From Planctomycetota bacterium (lineage in GTDB: Bacteria > Planctomycetota > Planctomycetia > Gemmatales > Gemmataceae): DNA of 64,000 nt. Below are positions 18,708 to 29,144 of this stretch, piece after piece. Made by a program: the position numbers and the translations under genes. Where the stretch lies: NCBI GenBank assembly GCA_021781415.1, contig JAJXWW010000025.1, positions 57,646-121,645 of the forward strand. The letters are read 5' to 3'. The notes beneath the pieces were generated by a model. The model searched no databases and was not told the DNA's origin. It worked only from the letters and a program-made list of their open reading frames with translations. Within the stretch, counting starts at the first letter, position 1. Every line of letters begins with the position of its first letter.

Positions 18708-18953
18708 CTAGGCGGAAGGGCGACGACAGCGAAAGGCGCGAAGGACTTCGTACAGATCGGAGGTGATGACCACCTCGTCTTCGAGGAAATCCTGTAGCCA
18801 GCGATAGTTGTGCCGATGAGCCAAGGCGACGAGGGGCAACAGATCGCCCAAACCGACGCGAACGGTAGGTTCCTGAACCGGAACGTCGCAATCGTCCTTG
18901 GACACCGGGTAAACGCGAAGATGCGCGGCCATCGTTGATCCTCCAGGCCACAA
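18708..18953 (-). CDS. Small hypothetical protein
   Basis: 81-aa ORF, likely starting at internal MAAHLRVYPV; convergent with the upstream gene. Confidence 0.45.
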   Translation of the reverse strand: MWPGGSTMAAHLRVYPVSKDDCDVPVQEPTVRVGLGDLLPLVALAHRHNYRWLQDFLEDEVVITSDLYEVLRAFRCRRPSA

Positions 18954-19250
18954 ACGTCCTTCGGGCCGCGGTTGCTTTGCCGTACCGCCTCATGGCCCGC
19001 CCAGCCGTCGGAGCTTCGTGCCGCGTGCGGATTGGCTGGGACAAATAGTTTCCGCAACTCGGCAAGGATTCGTTCACCCCTTCATCGTCCGCGCGCGGTT
19101 AAGGACTTGCGGATTTCTGTCACAAAAAGCGCGCCGAGACATCGTTTCTTTCGCTGTCGTCGGAAATATCATGTACGCTGGGTTCCTTCGGCGATCCGAA
19201 GGCGCGAGCATGGGGCGCGACGCAATCGATGCCCCGTCGGGAATTTCAAC

Positions 19251-20258
19251 ATGCCAACCTCGATGGTCGTTCTTGGCGATGGTGCCTGGGGCACGGTTAT
19301 CGCTCTCCTTTTGGCAAGGAATCCCGAACATCGGATCGTCTTGTGGAGCGCGCGCGAAGAGAACGGTCGGCTCCTGCGCGAACGGCGGGAGAATGTCCGT
19401 CTGCTGCCCGGTGTCGCCATTCCTTCGACCGTTCACTTGACGACCGACATTCGCCAAGCCGTCGAAGGCGCGGCTCTATGGGTGACTGCGATCCCGACCG
19501 TGTATCTTCGGCCGACCCTGGCGCGCATTGCCGAGGCAACTTCCACTCGCGCGCCGGTGCTGAGTCTCGTGAAAGGGCTCGAGATTGCCACGTTTTCGCG
19601 TCCAACCGAGATCGTGACGCAGGTACTTGGCGTCCGAGAGACGGCTGTTCTCAGCGGACCCAGCCACGCCGAGGAAATCGCGCGCGGTCTGCCTGCTTCC
19701 GTCGTTGCCGCCAGTTCCGATCCCGCGTTGGCCGAGTGGATTCAGCGCTCGTTCGCGTCCGACCGCTTTCGCGTCTACACGAACCCCGATCCATTGGGCG
19801 TCGAGTTGGCGGGAGCGCTGAAGAACATTCTCGGCATCGCTTCCGGCATCAACGATGGCCTGGGTTTGGGCGATAATGCCAAAGCGGCGTTGCTGACGCG
19901 CGGCTTGGTCGAGATGACGCGCTTCGGCGTGGCTCTCGGCGCGCGCGAGCGGACGTTCGCGGGTTTGGCGGGATTGGGCGATCTCATTACGACGTGCATC
20001 AGCCCGCACGGACGCAATCATCGCGTCGGCCAGCGTCTCGCGCGCGGCGAGTGCTGGAGCGAGATCGAGGCCAGCACCAACATGGTGGCCGAAGGCGCAT
20101 ACACGGCGCGCAGCGTCCACGAGCGTGCCGCGCAAATGGGCATCGTTATGCCGATTGCCACCGAAGTCTATCGCGTGCTTTACGAAAAGAAGTCGCCGCG
20201 AGACGCCGTCAACGACCTCATGTTGCGCGAGCCAAAAGGTGAAGGGGAATCTCCATGA
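19251..20258 (+). CDS. gpsA: Glycerol-3-phosphate dehydrogenase [NAD(P)+]
   Basis: VVLGDGAWGTVIALLLARN; VLSGPSHAEEIARGLPASVV; ELAGALKNILGIASGINDGLGLGDNAKAALLTRGLVEM; GLAGLGDLITTC. Confidence 0.96.
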   Translation: MPTSMVVLGDGAWGTVIALLLARNPEHRIVLWSAREENGRLLRERRENVRLLPGVAIPSTVHLTTDIRQAVEGAALWVTAIPTVYLRPTLARIAEATSTRAPVLSLVKGLEIATFSRPTEIVTQVLGVRETAVLSGPSHAEEIARGLPASVVAASSDPALAEWIQRSFASDRFRVYTNPDPLGVELAGALKNILGIASGINDGLGLGDNAKAALLTRGLVEMTRFGVALGARERTFAGLAGLGDLITTCISPHGRNHRVGQRLARGECWSEIEASTNMVAEGAYTARSVHERAAQMGIVMPIATEVYRVLYEKKSPRDAVNDLMLREPKGEGESP

Positions 20259-20833
20259 ATCCACTCCAATACGCCTTGAAAGAATGGGCCGTCGTTTGCC
20301 GCGCCCTCGCCGAGGGTCGGCAGTCGCTGCTTCTTCGCAAGGGCGGGATCGCCGAGAAAACCGGGCAATTTCAGATCGAACACGAACGATTCTGGTTGTT
20401 CCCAACCTATGTGCATCAACAAAGGGAGGGCATCGTCGCGGAGGAGGCGGCACGACTGGAACAGATCGAAGCGGAACGGCCTCCAGAGGGCGTGGCGCGG
20501 TTGACCCACTTCGCGGAAATAAAGGCGGCCTATCGGGTGGAGGAACTGTACGCAGTGGAGAAGTTGGCCGGTCTGCACGTGTGGTCGGCGAAAGCGGTAG
20601 AGTCGAGATTCTCGTATCGCGGGTCGGGTTTGTATGTATTGGCCGTGCGCGTTTATCGGTCGGCGGAGACATTCGACTTGCCGGACAAACAGGAGTACGC
20701 CGGATGTAGGAGTTGGGTGGAACTCGATCGAGCGCTGCCGACGGAGGAGGCGAAGCCGGTGATGACGGACGAGGCATTCGCTAACTTGATGCGGACTTTC
20801 GATCTGTTGCTGGCACCGACGGCGTTCGCATGA
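20255..20833 (+). CDS. DUF1802 family protein
   Basis: MNPLQYALKEWAVVCRALAEGRQSLLLRKGGI; ATGA overlap with gpsA. Confidence 0.75.
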   Translation: MNPLQYALKEWAVVCRALAEGRQSLLLRKGGIAEKTGQFQIEHERFWLFPTYVHQQREGIVAEEAARLEQIEAERPPEGVARLTHFAEIKAAYRVEELYAVEKLAGLHVWSAKAVESRFSYRGSGLYVLAVRVYRSAETFDLPDKQEYAGCRSWVELDRALPTEEAKPVMTDEAFANLMRTFDLLLAPTAFA

Positions 20834-20888
20834 AAGGTGCTGCCGCCGCGACGCGGTCCATCGCGGCGGCACACACGACCGAAACCGA

Positions 20889-23543
20889 TTATTTGGAGGC
20901 CACGATTTTCGCCGCGATCGGCCATTCGCGCCATTCGGTGAACAGGCGAACTCCCTCCGCCGTTTCCTGAGCGAACAGACGGACGCGCGTCACATCGTCG
21001 TGATAGCTGTAGGCTTTCAACACGGGGCCAGCCGCATCGTCTTGCCGGCGAAGGAAACCGAGGCGATCGAGATCGGCTCCCCACGCCTGTTGCAGAGCAG
21101 TGGGAACGTCGGCGGTCTTCAACGCCTTCGGCTCACGGTGTCGAGCAATCACTTTCGACACCTTGCCATTTTCATACCACACGAGTAGCACATCGTAGCG
21201 GCTCTTGCTCGGCGGGACCAGCACTTCCGCGCCGTTGGAGGCGAACAACGGCGAACCAATCTGCCAGCTTTTGCGGACATCGCTCTGCTTTTCGCCGAGT
21301 TGACACCGCTCAATGCCGCGCCCGCAGAACGTCAGGGGCGGCAGTACCAAGCCGTCCGTATTCTCGACGGGGCAATCGCGCAAGACCACCTCGCTGCCGC
21401 CCGAATCGCGCTGATAGGTCAAACAGGTGCGGTCGTCCACCCAGCGATAGAAGACGGGTGCCTTCCGCGTCGGCAAGTCGGTCCACAAGCCGGCCCACGG
21501 CGCGGCGAGGGCTTGCGGCGCTCCGTTCGGCTTCGCCTTGAGGGTGTCCAAGAGCGACGGCGATTTCGGTCCCGGAGCGTGCGGTCCTTCCTGATAGCGC
21601 GTGCGGATCTCGTTCACGCGATCCGATGCGTCGAAGCGAACGAACAACTGGCGCGGCCAATGGGTCGCCGTGGCCGGCGGCTCGTTTAGAAAGAGAATGT
21701 TCCATCCATCGGACAGTTTCTGAACGCGGATGGAGCGCGAGTCGGGAAGCGCGGCTCGCACGCGATCGCGCGTCGCGCCCAACGACAAGTTGTCGATGCC
21801 TTGAGAAGACAGAGGCAGGCTTCGCGCCAGACGTTCGCGCATTTTTCCGGCGGCGATACGCTCCTGTCGTTCGCGTCGATCCAACGCCTGAGTCGCTTCG
21901 AGCCGCGAAGAAAGAGCGGACGGACCTCTTTTGTCTTCGACGGTCATTTGAGGCGCTTTGTCCTCGAACGGCAGCGTCAATTGGAGGCGCGTTGTCTCGT
22001 CTTGCCAGCTGAGGACGAACCGCCCGCCGTCGGCACTTTCTTCGCTTTCCAAGCGAGCGGAGCCATAGGCGGCCCAAAGCGGCAGAGCCAGCTGGGTGAG
22101 GGCGTCCCCATTGCGATCGACCGGCCAATCGAGTGTCAGTTTGGCGAGCAGATCCGCGTTCGGCTCACAGGCGAGTACGGCGGAAGCGAGGGGACATTGC
22201 GATGCCGGTTGAGCGATGCGAACCAATCGGTCGGCTTCCTTCACTTCCAAAGCCGCGCCGGATCGATCCGGCGCGAGGCCCAGCCGATTCTGCTCGAACG
22301 AGCGATCCAGATGCACGATGCCAAAGTCGCGTGCCGGCGCGGTTCGTCTCGCCGATTCCAAGTTGTTGCCGATGCGAACCGCCGCGCCGCCGACGCTGCC
22401 TCGCGTCAGCACGGCGACTTCGTAGGTGAGTCCGCCGCCGGTCCAACTCTGCCGACTCAGACCGGGAAGCGCCGCCGCCTCGTCGCTCTTGTAGTTGTGT
22501 TCGACAAGCGGCAGAGCCAGCTGGCGCGCCTCGGGGAACCACGCATTCAATTTCGGTCGATAGAGGATGAGCCATTGGGCAAGGCATTGTTTCTCGTCGA
22601 GGAAGGCGACGACGGCTTCGGCTCCCTCGCTGGGCAGGGGCAAGGCGAGCAGATCGAGCGTGCGCCCCACCGAGGCCTGGGATTTCGCCACCACGGCTCG
22701 GCTTGCCGACTCGCCGTTCATCAACGAAGCGATTTCGCTCTTCTTCGCGCCCATGCCGAGTGCGGGAACAACGTCGGGAACCGTTCCCCACGAAGCGAGC
22801 GCCGCATCGAGATCTTCTGCAAGGGCCGTCTTATTGCGGCGCGGATCGCGCCAGGCAACGGCAGCTTGCGCTAACGATTCGCGGCCGCGTGCAAGCAAAC
22901 TCGCCCCCAGCGCGCCCGTCGCCGATTTCGTATCGAGAAGAGTACGCAGCTGTCGATGCAATAAGACCAAGTCGGTCGCGCCATCGGCCTCGCCGCTCGC
23001 CAGTCTCAGTTCGGCATTTTGCTGTACCAATGCGGCTAATCGCGTCCATTCGAAGGGATAGTCGCGTTCGCCCCGATACGAGTCGATCGCGGCCAGCAGG
23101 GCTTTGTCGCTCGGATCGGCGAGTTTGAGGGCGGCCTCGCGGTCGCCGAAGCGCGCAAGATGCAGCGCGACGGCGGCGTCTTTCTGCCCCGCTTTGAGAT
23201 ACGGCGGGAGGCTGAAACCAGCTTCGGATGAGAAGGCGGCTTCGGCAAATACGATCGATGCGACGGGCGGATGCAGTCCCGGCAACAACCGCACCGATTC
23301 GACATTACTCCTCGCAAATTGTAGTTGTTTCTCGACCGTCGCGGACCATTCCTGAGCGAGCTTGGCCTGCTCGGCACGCGGCAATTTGAGCCAATCGGCC
23401 AAGTCGAGATCGGTCTTGTCGCTCAGATGTGTCGAGGTGTCTTCGGGCACCGTTTCTTCCACCGCAGTCTCGACCCGAGAACGACAGCCGGACAAAACCA
23501 GCAACGGCACGAGGAAAAAGACTCCAAGCCAGCGTATCCCCAT
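20889..23543 (-). CDS. Large putative lipoprotein of unknown function
   Basis: Lipobox-like MGIRWLGVFFLVPLLVLSGCRS start; long ORF. Confidence 0.7.
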   Translation of the reverse strand: MGIRWLGVFFLVPLLVLSGCRSRVETAVEETVPEDTSTHLSDKTDLDLADWLKLPRAEQAKLAQEWSATVEKQLQFARSNVESVRLLPGLHPPVASIVFAEAAFSSEAGFSLPPYLKAGQKDAAVALHLARFGDREAALKLADPSDKALLAAIDSYRGERDYPFEWTRLAALVQQNAELRLASGEADGATDLVLLHRQLRTLLDTKSATGALGASLLARGRESLAQAAVAWRDPRRNKTALAEDLDAALASWGTVPDVVPALGMGAKKSEIASLMNGESASRAVVAKSQASVGRTLDLLALPLPSEGAEAVVAFLDEKQCLAQWLILYRPKLNAWFPEARQLALPLVEHNYKSDEAAALPGLSRQSWTGGGLTYEVAVLTRGSVGGAAVRIGNNLESARRTAPARDFGIVHLDRSFEQNRLGLAPDRSGAALEVKEADRLVRIAQPASQCPLASAVLACEPNADLLAKLTLDWPVDRNGDALTQLALPLWAAYGSARLESEESADGGRFVLSWQDETTRLQLTLPFEDKAPQMTVEDKRGPSALSSRLEATQALDRRERQERIAAGKMRERLARSLPLSSQGIDNLSLGATRDRVRAALPDSRSIRVQKLSDGWNILFLNEPPATATHWPRQLFVRFDASDRVNEIRTRYQEGPHAPGPKSPSLLDTLKAKPNGAPQALAAPWAGLWTDLPTRKAPVFYRWVDDRTCLTYQRDSGGSEVVLRDCPVENTDGLVLPPLTFCGRGIERCQLGEKQSDVRKSWQIGSPLFASNGAEVLVPPSKSRYDVLLVWYENGKVSKVIARHREPKALKTADVPTALQQAWGADLDRLGFLRRQDDAAGPVLKAYSYHDDVTRVRLFAQETAEGVRLFTEWREWPIAAKIVASK

Positions 23544-23750
23544 AGTTAGCCTCGCATAAAAGATCATCCGGCGATGCCGGCGCACAAAATCCACCCCTGT
23601 TGGAGTGTAGGTCACAAATCGCATCCAGGTCGTCGTTTGGCTGTCGAGCCTTCTCGCGGGAGGAAAGAAGCGCATACAATAAGCATGAAAACAACTCAGT
23701 CGGTCCTTCGATCGCGGGATACCGTTCCTCGTTTTTGAGGGAGATTCGTC

Positions 23751-24941
23751 ATGAATGTTCTCACGGTGTCGCGTCAATACGGAGCGGGAGGCGGAGAGAC
23801 AGCGCGGCGCTTGGCGGAAGCGCTGGGCTGGGAACTGCTCGACCGCGAACTACTGCATCGCGCTGCCGCTCTCGAAGAGGTTCCCGATTCCGAACTGGAA
23901 CGTCTCGACGAGAAGGCCCTGTCGATGACGGATCGCTTGCGCCTCCATCCTCCCCACCAACGCTATATGCACGGCTTGACCGAGGCGGCTCGACAAGCGG
24001 CGGCGCGCGGCAATGTCGTTTTGGTGGGAAGGGGAACGCGACAATTGCTCGGCGACATGCCGAATGTCTGCCATCTGCGCCTCGTCGCTCCGCTCGATTG
24101 GCGCGTGCAGCGCATGGCTTTACTCGAAGGCCGGTCGATGGAGCAGGCGCGGAAACGCTGTTTGGAAGTGGATCGCGGGCGCGATCGCTTCACGCGCTAT
24201 TTTTTCGGAGCCGAGGCGCTCCAATCGGAACAGTACGATCTGACGGCGAACACGGATCGCGTGCCGCTCGATGACGTGGTCGCCCTGGTATCACAATGGG
24301 TGCGTCCGGAAGAGGAGAGGGAGAAACCGAACGAGACCCGTTCTCGCGTTCTAACGCTGTCGCGACAATTCGGAGCGGGCGACATCGGCTTCGCCCTGAC
24401 GCTCGGACTCCGGTTGAGCTTGCGCGTCATCGACCGCGAATTGCTGGAGTACGAAGCAACGCGACTGGGCGTCGGCGAAGCGGAATTGGAGCGGGTGGAC
24501 GAACGGCCGCCGAGTATGTGGCAACGGCTTCGCCCCGACAGCTTGCACCATCGCTATGTTGAGACGATGGGGCACTTGATGCACGAAATGGCGGAGCGGG
24601 GCAAGGTGTTATTGGTCGGACGAGGCGGCAACTGCTTTCTGCGCCAGCGAGCGGAAGCCTTTCACGTTCGCTTGGTATCCGAAATGGAGGTGCGCGTCCG
24701 GCGCGTCATGGAGCATCGTTGGCTGCGCGAGGAGCCGGCGCGGCGACTGATCGCCGAGAACGATGCGCGACGGCAGCGATTCCTCGCCAGCTGTTTTGGC
24801 GTCGATTGGTCCGACCCGTTGGAGTATCACCTGACGGTTAACAGCGGTCGATTGGCAGCCGAAGCCGTCGATCTCGTTGCCGCCGCGGCGACGAGACATT
24901 GGCGGCGAACCGAGGTGGCTCCCGTCGTCCCAGAGGTATAA
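23751..24941 (+). CDS. Cytidylate kinase-like protein with two tandem kinase-like domains
   Basis: MNVLTVSRQYGAGGGETARRLAEALGWELLDRELL and repeat RVLTLSRQFGAGDIGFALTLGLRLSLRVIDRELL. Confidence 0.85.
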   Translation: MNVLTVSRQYGAGGGETARRLAEALGWELLDRELLHRAAALEEVPDSELERLDEKALSMTDRLRLHPPHQRYMHGLTEAARQAAARGNVVLVGRGTRQLLGDMPNVCHLRLVAPLDWRVQRMALLEGRSMEQARKRCLEVDRGRDRFTRYFFGAEALQSEQYDLTANTDRVPLDDVVALVSQWVRPEEEREKPNETRSRVLTLSRQFGAGDIGFALTLGLRLSLRVIDRELLEYEATRLGVGEAELERVDERPPSMWQRLRPDSLHHRYVETMGHLMHEMAERGKVLLVGRGGNCFLRQRAEAFHVRLVSEMEVRVRRVMEHRWLREEPARRLIAENDARRQRFLASCFGVDWSDPLEYHLTVNSGRLAAEAVDLVAAAATRHWRRTEVAPVVPEV

Positions 24942-24966
24942 ACGCGACGACCTCTGGGACGACGGG
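24921..24966. terminator. Perfect 17-bp hairpin CCCGTCGTCCCAGAGGT ... ACCTCTGGGACGACGGG between convergent genes
   Basis: Arms read directly at 24921-24937 and 24950-24966; spans the stop codon of the upstream gene. Confidence 0.6.
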
Positions 24967-24979
24967 AAAGTCGCAGCCG

Positions 24980-26701
24980 TTACTCCTTGGGCGCATTGTG
25001 GATAATCTTCCCCTTGATCCACTTCTCGACGAATGGATCTTTTTTGTTGTTCGCACCATGAATCCAGGTGACATCGTTGTCGATGTCGTGACACGAGATG
25101 CAGAAATTCTCGATGGCCCGGTTCTTGGCGAGGTTGTCGCCCTTCTTGCGCGCTTCGAGCCAGGGACGATTCATGCGGTCGCGCCATTCTTGATTGTCCG
25201 GATTCTTGGCGTGAAGGCTGCCCGGCCCGTGGCAGCTCTCGCAGCCGACATTGCGTAGCTTCGGCGTATCTTTCTCGTTGGTGAAGCCGGTTTTGTAGCC
25301 GAAACCGACGGTGTGGCAAACGATGCACTCGCCGTCGAATTGGCTGAGCGACGGATGTTTTTCATCGACGAGCGTTTGATAGGCGTGGCTGTGCTTGCTG
25401 GCTTCCCAGACGGCCAAGGCGGCCTCGTGGCATTTGCCACACGCCTGAGTGCCGATGTATTTGGGCGTGCCGTCGTCTGGATTGCGCAGGTCCGGCACGG
25501 GGTCCATCGCCTGGAGAATATGTTTGCTCTGCCCGTATTCCTTGAGGATGTCTTTCTGTTTCAGTTCGACCCGGTAATCCTCGATCAGCTTCATTATGGG
25601 ATGCTGGTCTTTTTGGTCTTTGGGCGTGTCGTAATCGACGCCCATCTCGACCAATTGATACTTGAACGAGAAGTTCTCGCCGTTGCGATAGACGCCGAGT
25701 ACGCCGATGTATTTCCCCTTGTGGCCGAGGCGGAAGACGTAGTTTCGATTGCCGTTGTCTTGTTTCACTTCATCGGGATGACCCGGCGGCTCATCCTCTT
25801 CGCTGAGGCACATCACGATCGGGAATTGTGGAAACGCCTTGGCGCAGGCGAGAGCTTCCTTTCGTCCGGTGGCGTATCCGTGATAGAGCAGGATCGGTAG
25901 TTCGACCTTCTCGGCCTGCATTTTCTTCAGCTGTTCGCGGATGCTGTCGGCGGAGGGAAGGAACGCGACGGACGGATCCTTGATGGTCTCGCTGACGCTT
26001 TGGCCGACGATGCTGGTGACGCCGATCTTGATGTTCGTCTTGGGGACGGTTTGCATCTCGGCGGTTTTGAAGAAGGGGTACTTGGAGTCGGCGTCCTTCA
26101 AGTTACCGACGAGGATGGGCGGCTGCGGGAAGTTGGCCGACCATTCGTCATCGATCCGCCCCAGCGACAAGGCTCCCTCGTATTCACCGATACCAACGGC
26201 CAGGTAGCCCATCTCTTTGAGGGCCATCATCGAATAGCGGTATTTGAGCCATCCCTGGACGTTGGGTAGTTTGGCGGGACCGCTCTTCTGAGGCAAATCG
26301 CCTAAATCGACGGCGACGACATTCCACCCGCGCGCCTTGAGCAGCTGCATGAAGTTGTAGCGCCGCTCCAAGCCGCCGACTTGTGGATACGAACAACCGC
26401 AAGGCATCATGTAGCCGTGTTCTTGCGCCGTCAGGACGACGACGAAATCCGGCTTGCCCCAGCCCTGAAACAACCGGGCGGGGAGGTCTTTGCCCGCCGT
26501 CGGCGTCTGGGCTTTGTCGTTCGGCGTCTCCGGTGCTTTCAGCCAATAGGCCAGACCCGTGCCGCCCAAGGCGCTAACGAGGGTGAGACCCAACGCCGCC
26601 AACTTGAACGTCAAACCGCGTTTGCCCAAGGAAATATCCTTCGAAGCGCTCGACTCTGGGGCAGTCGGCTGGTTCAACCCGTCGTCGTTCGGCCTATTCA
26701 T
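24980..26701 (-). CDS. Membrane-anchored multiheme c-type cytochrome fused to a metallophosphatase/5'-nucleotidase-like domain
   Basis: Four CxxCH motifs (CGKCH, CIVCH, CESCH, CISCH); N-terminal FVVVLTAQEHGYMMPCGCSYPQVGGLERR. Confidence 0.85.
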   Translation of the reverse strand: MNRPNDDGLNQPTAPESSASKDISLGKRGLTFKLAALGLTLVSALGGTGLAYWLKAPETPNDKAQTPTAGKDLPARLFQGWGKPDFVVVLTAQEHGYMMPCGCSYPQVGGLERRYNFMQLLKARGWNVVAVDLGDLPQKSGPAKLPNVQGWLKYRYSMMALKEMGYLAVGIGEYEGALSLGRIDDEWSANFPQPPILVGNLKDADSKYPFFKTAEMQTVPKTNIKIGVTSIVGQSVSETIKDPSVAFLPSADSIREQLKKMQAEKVELPILLYHGYATGRKEALACAKAFPQFPIVMCLSEEDEPPGHPDEVKQDNGNRNYVFRLGHKGKYIGVLGVYRNGENFSFKYQLVEMGVDYDTPKDQKDQHPIMKLIEDYRVELKQKDILKEYGQSKHILQAMDPVPDLRNPDDGTPKYIGTQACGKCHEAALAVWEASKHSHAYQTLVDEKHPSLSQFDGECIVCHTVGFGYKTGFTNEKDTPKLRNVGCESCHGPGSLHAKNPDNQEWRDRMNRPWLEARKKGDNLAKNRAIENFCISCHDIDNDVTWIHGANNKKDPFVEKWIKGKIIHNAPKE

Positions 26702-26758
26702 AAGCGGCCTTCCTCCGTATCGAGATCGTTAACGCGAGGAGCGCGAGCGGCGCGGTCC

Positions 26759-28153
26759 TCATCCTTCGTTCGCCACGCCCCGCACCGGAATGCGGATCGC
26801 ACGCAGCGACTTGCCCGATTTCACGTCCACTGTTTTGACATAAATCGCGCTGTCGCGGTAGACCGGATTATCGGCGCGAGGAAAGTCGCCGCTGGCCGCA
26901 CCCGGCGGAACCACGATTCGCAACACCCACAACCGCGAGCCAGACGGCGTGACGCGCGGCGCGTCCAAGCTGGCGGTCAGGTAATCCTTTTTCCGCGACG
27001 AGTCCAATTGTAGATCGATCTTGCGGTCGTCCGTCTGCAAAACGATCTCGCCGTGCGTCCCGCGCTTCCGGTAGAAAGAACCCAGATTCACTCCGCCCGT
27101 CTCCTTACCCGATCCGACCGTCACATCGCCCATGATTTCGCCCGTTACCGATACCTGTTCCGGCTCGAACAGCGAGTCGGAACTGCTCAATTTAACGAGA
27201 CGATGAAATCGTCCCCACTCGATGGGCGTCCCATCCTTGGCTTTAGCCCGCACGATCACGGGAATCTTGTACCAAGAAAGCACGGGCATGAATCGCCTCG
27301 GTCCCAGGCTTTCCTCGCGGACGAACTGGGACGGCTCCATGGCGATGGGTTTTCCCAGCCGAACGGCATCCCCGTCCTTGGAAATGCGCTCGTGGAGCAT
27401 CTCCGCCTTGAGGTCGATCCGAGATCGAGTGAGCGACCAACAGATGATGTACGAAGAAAGCCCTTCCTCCCGTTTTTCCAATTCGCGTTCGTCGATGGGT
27501 ACTAGCGTCAGCTCTTTGTTGTGCAGCTCCAACGGTTGCGTGATGAGAACCCCTGCTTCCAAGCGCGCACTCAACCCGGCTCGATCTCCCATCCACAAAT
27601 TGGCATGGGTATTGAGCGGCTTCGCCACGGTTTGCCGCCAACTCAGCCGCGCTCGACCGATGGCTCCCACGGGAACGGTCAGCGAATTCTCCTTCGTAAG
27701 TACCTTCGATTCCGTTGCCTCCCCCTCCGGCAGCGCGCGCTCCAGACGATCGAGATCCACCACAGCCGCCGTCGTGGTCAACGCCGTCCACCCGCGCGGT
27801 GCCAGCTGAAGCGTCGCCGCGTCGAGATAGAGACGCATTCTCCAAGATTGTGGGGCCACGGTGAGTTCCACTTCCGAACAGGTACACCCTTTCTCGTTCA
27901 GTCCAACGGCTACCTCTTGGCCGCTTTCGTTGCTGAACCAGTAGTCCTGATGCCCGGTCTGTCCGACTTCCGTGATTATCGGCATCTCTCCGCCTGGAGG
28001 CACGGTTTTGACCGGAAAGCTAAGGGACGGCGGTGTCTTCTCCTGCTTCTCGGCATCGGGCGAGCGGCGATCCGGTAGGTATACCGAAACAAAGGTAATC
28101 CCGCCCACCATGAGAGTTAGAGCGAGGAGAGCCGTCCATTGTGCGGATTTCAT
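26759..28153 (-). CDS. Membrane-anchored hypothetical protein
   Basis: MKSAQWTALLALTLMVGGITFVSVYLPDRRS N-terminus; follows the same strand as the downstream cytochrome gene. Confidence 0.65.
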   Translation of the reverse strand: MKSAQWTALLALTLMVGGITFVSVYLPDRRSPDAEKQEKTPPSLSFPVKTVPPGGEMPIITEVGQTGHQDYWFSNESGQEVAVGLNEKGCTCSEVELTVAPQSWRMRLYLDAATLQLAPRGWTALTTTAAVVDLDRLERALPEGEATESKVLTKENSLTVPVGAIGRARLSWRQTVAKPLNTHANLWMGDRAGLSARLEAGVLITQPLELHNKELTLVPIDERELEKREEGLSSYIICWSLTRSRIDLKAEMLHERISKDGDAVRLGKPIAMEPSQFVREESLGPRRFMPVLSWYKIPVIVRAKAKDGTPIEWGRFHRLVKLSSSDSLFEPEQVSVTGEIMGDVTVGSGKETGGVNLGSFYRKRGTHGEIVLQTDDRKIDLQLDSSRKKDYLTASLDAPRVTPSGSRLWVLRIVVPPGAASGDFPRADNPVYRDSAIYVKTVDVKSGKSLRAIRIPVRGVANEG

Positions 28154-28482
28154 AACCAACTTCCCAGACGAGGAGTATAACGAGGAAGGGGGAGCGCTGT
28201 CCCGGGCGAGAACCTTCGCGCGGTAGACAACGGAATCCATTGTAATGGCGCTGCGGAGACGGTCAAGCCCGTTGCTGGGCCGCAGTTGCCCGCGCATTGA
28301 GAAAAAGACTCCCAAAGAAAACGAATATACGGGTAAGAATCCGTGAGAGCAAAATATTTTTCGACTTCCGACTACCCCCGTCGCGGCGAGAGCGGTAAAA
28401 TGAATAACTAAAGGGGTTGAGTGCGGAAGCTATTCACGCATCCAATTTGGGGAAGCGCCCTTTACCAACAGAGGAATCGCAC

Positions 28483-29115
28483 GTGGCCCTGACAAATTTG
28501 GACCGCGACCTACTGAAGCGGTGCCTCGCTCATCAGCCCGGCGCGTGGAACGATTTCGTCGATCGTTACCTCGGCATGGTCTACCACGTTATTCATCACA
28601 CCGCCCATTTGCGCAGTTCGCCTTTGCGTCCCGAAGACATTGAGGACTTGGCCGCGGAGGTGCTGTTGCAAATCGTGGCCAACGATTACGCCGTCTTAAA
28701 ACAGTTTCGCGGCAACTGTAGCCTGGCCACCTACCTCACGGTCATCGCGCGCCGCATCTGCGTTCACGAATTGGCGCGGCGCTTCGCGCTGCGCGACGTG
28801 CAACCCGCGGCGGGCAATGCCAATCTCAACGAAATCGAAGACCACGAGCCGCCTCGAGGCGCGGAACTCGAAAGCCTGGAGGAAGTGGAAAAGCTGTTGA
28901 ACAAGCTGCCGCATCGAGAACGCGAAGTCGTTCGCATGCACTATGTCGAGGGCCGGTCTTACGAAGAGATCAGCACCGAACTCAAAACGCCCATCAACAG
29001 CATTGGCCCCATCCTCTCGCGCGCCCGCAAGAAGCTGCGCAGAGACGTTAAGAAACCGACTGCGCCCGCCACTCCGAACGCTTCCGAGTCGGAACCGAAG
29101 GCGCAGCACGAGTGA
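28483..29115 (+). CDS. ECF-type RNA polymerase sigma-70 family factor
   Basis: DLLKRCLAHQPGAWNDFVDRYLGMVYHVI; REREVVRMHYVEGRSYEEISTELKTPINSIGPILSRARKKLRRDV; GTG start chosen, could begin at 28417. Confidence 0.9.
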   Translation: MALTNLDRDLLKRCLAHQPGAWNDFVDRYLGMVYHVIHHTAHLRSSPLRPEDIEDLAAEVLLQIVANDYAVLKQFRGNCSLATYLTVIARRICVHELARRFALRDVQPAAGNANLNEIEDHEPPRGAELESLEEVEKLLNKLPHREREVVRMHYVEGRSYEEISTELKTPINSIGPILSRARKKLRRDVKKPTAPATPNASESEPKAQHE

Positions 29116-29144
29116 TCGGCCCCGCTCCACTCGGATGAAAGAGG

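Noticed and set aside
19476-20777. 433-aa minus-strand ORF
   Set aside because: Antisense to gpsA and the DUF1802 gene; low-complexity Arg/Pro-rich N-terminus
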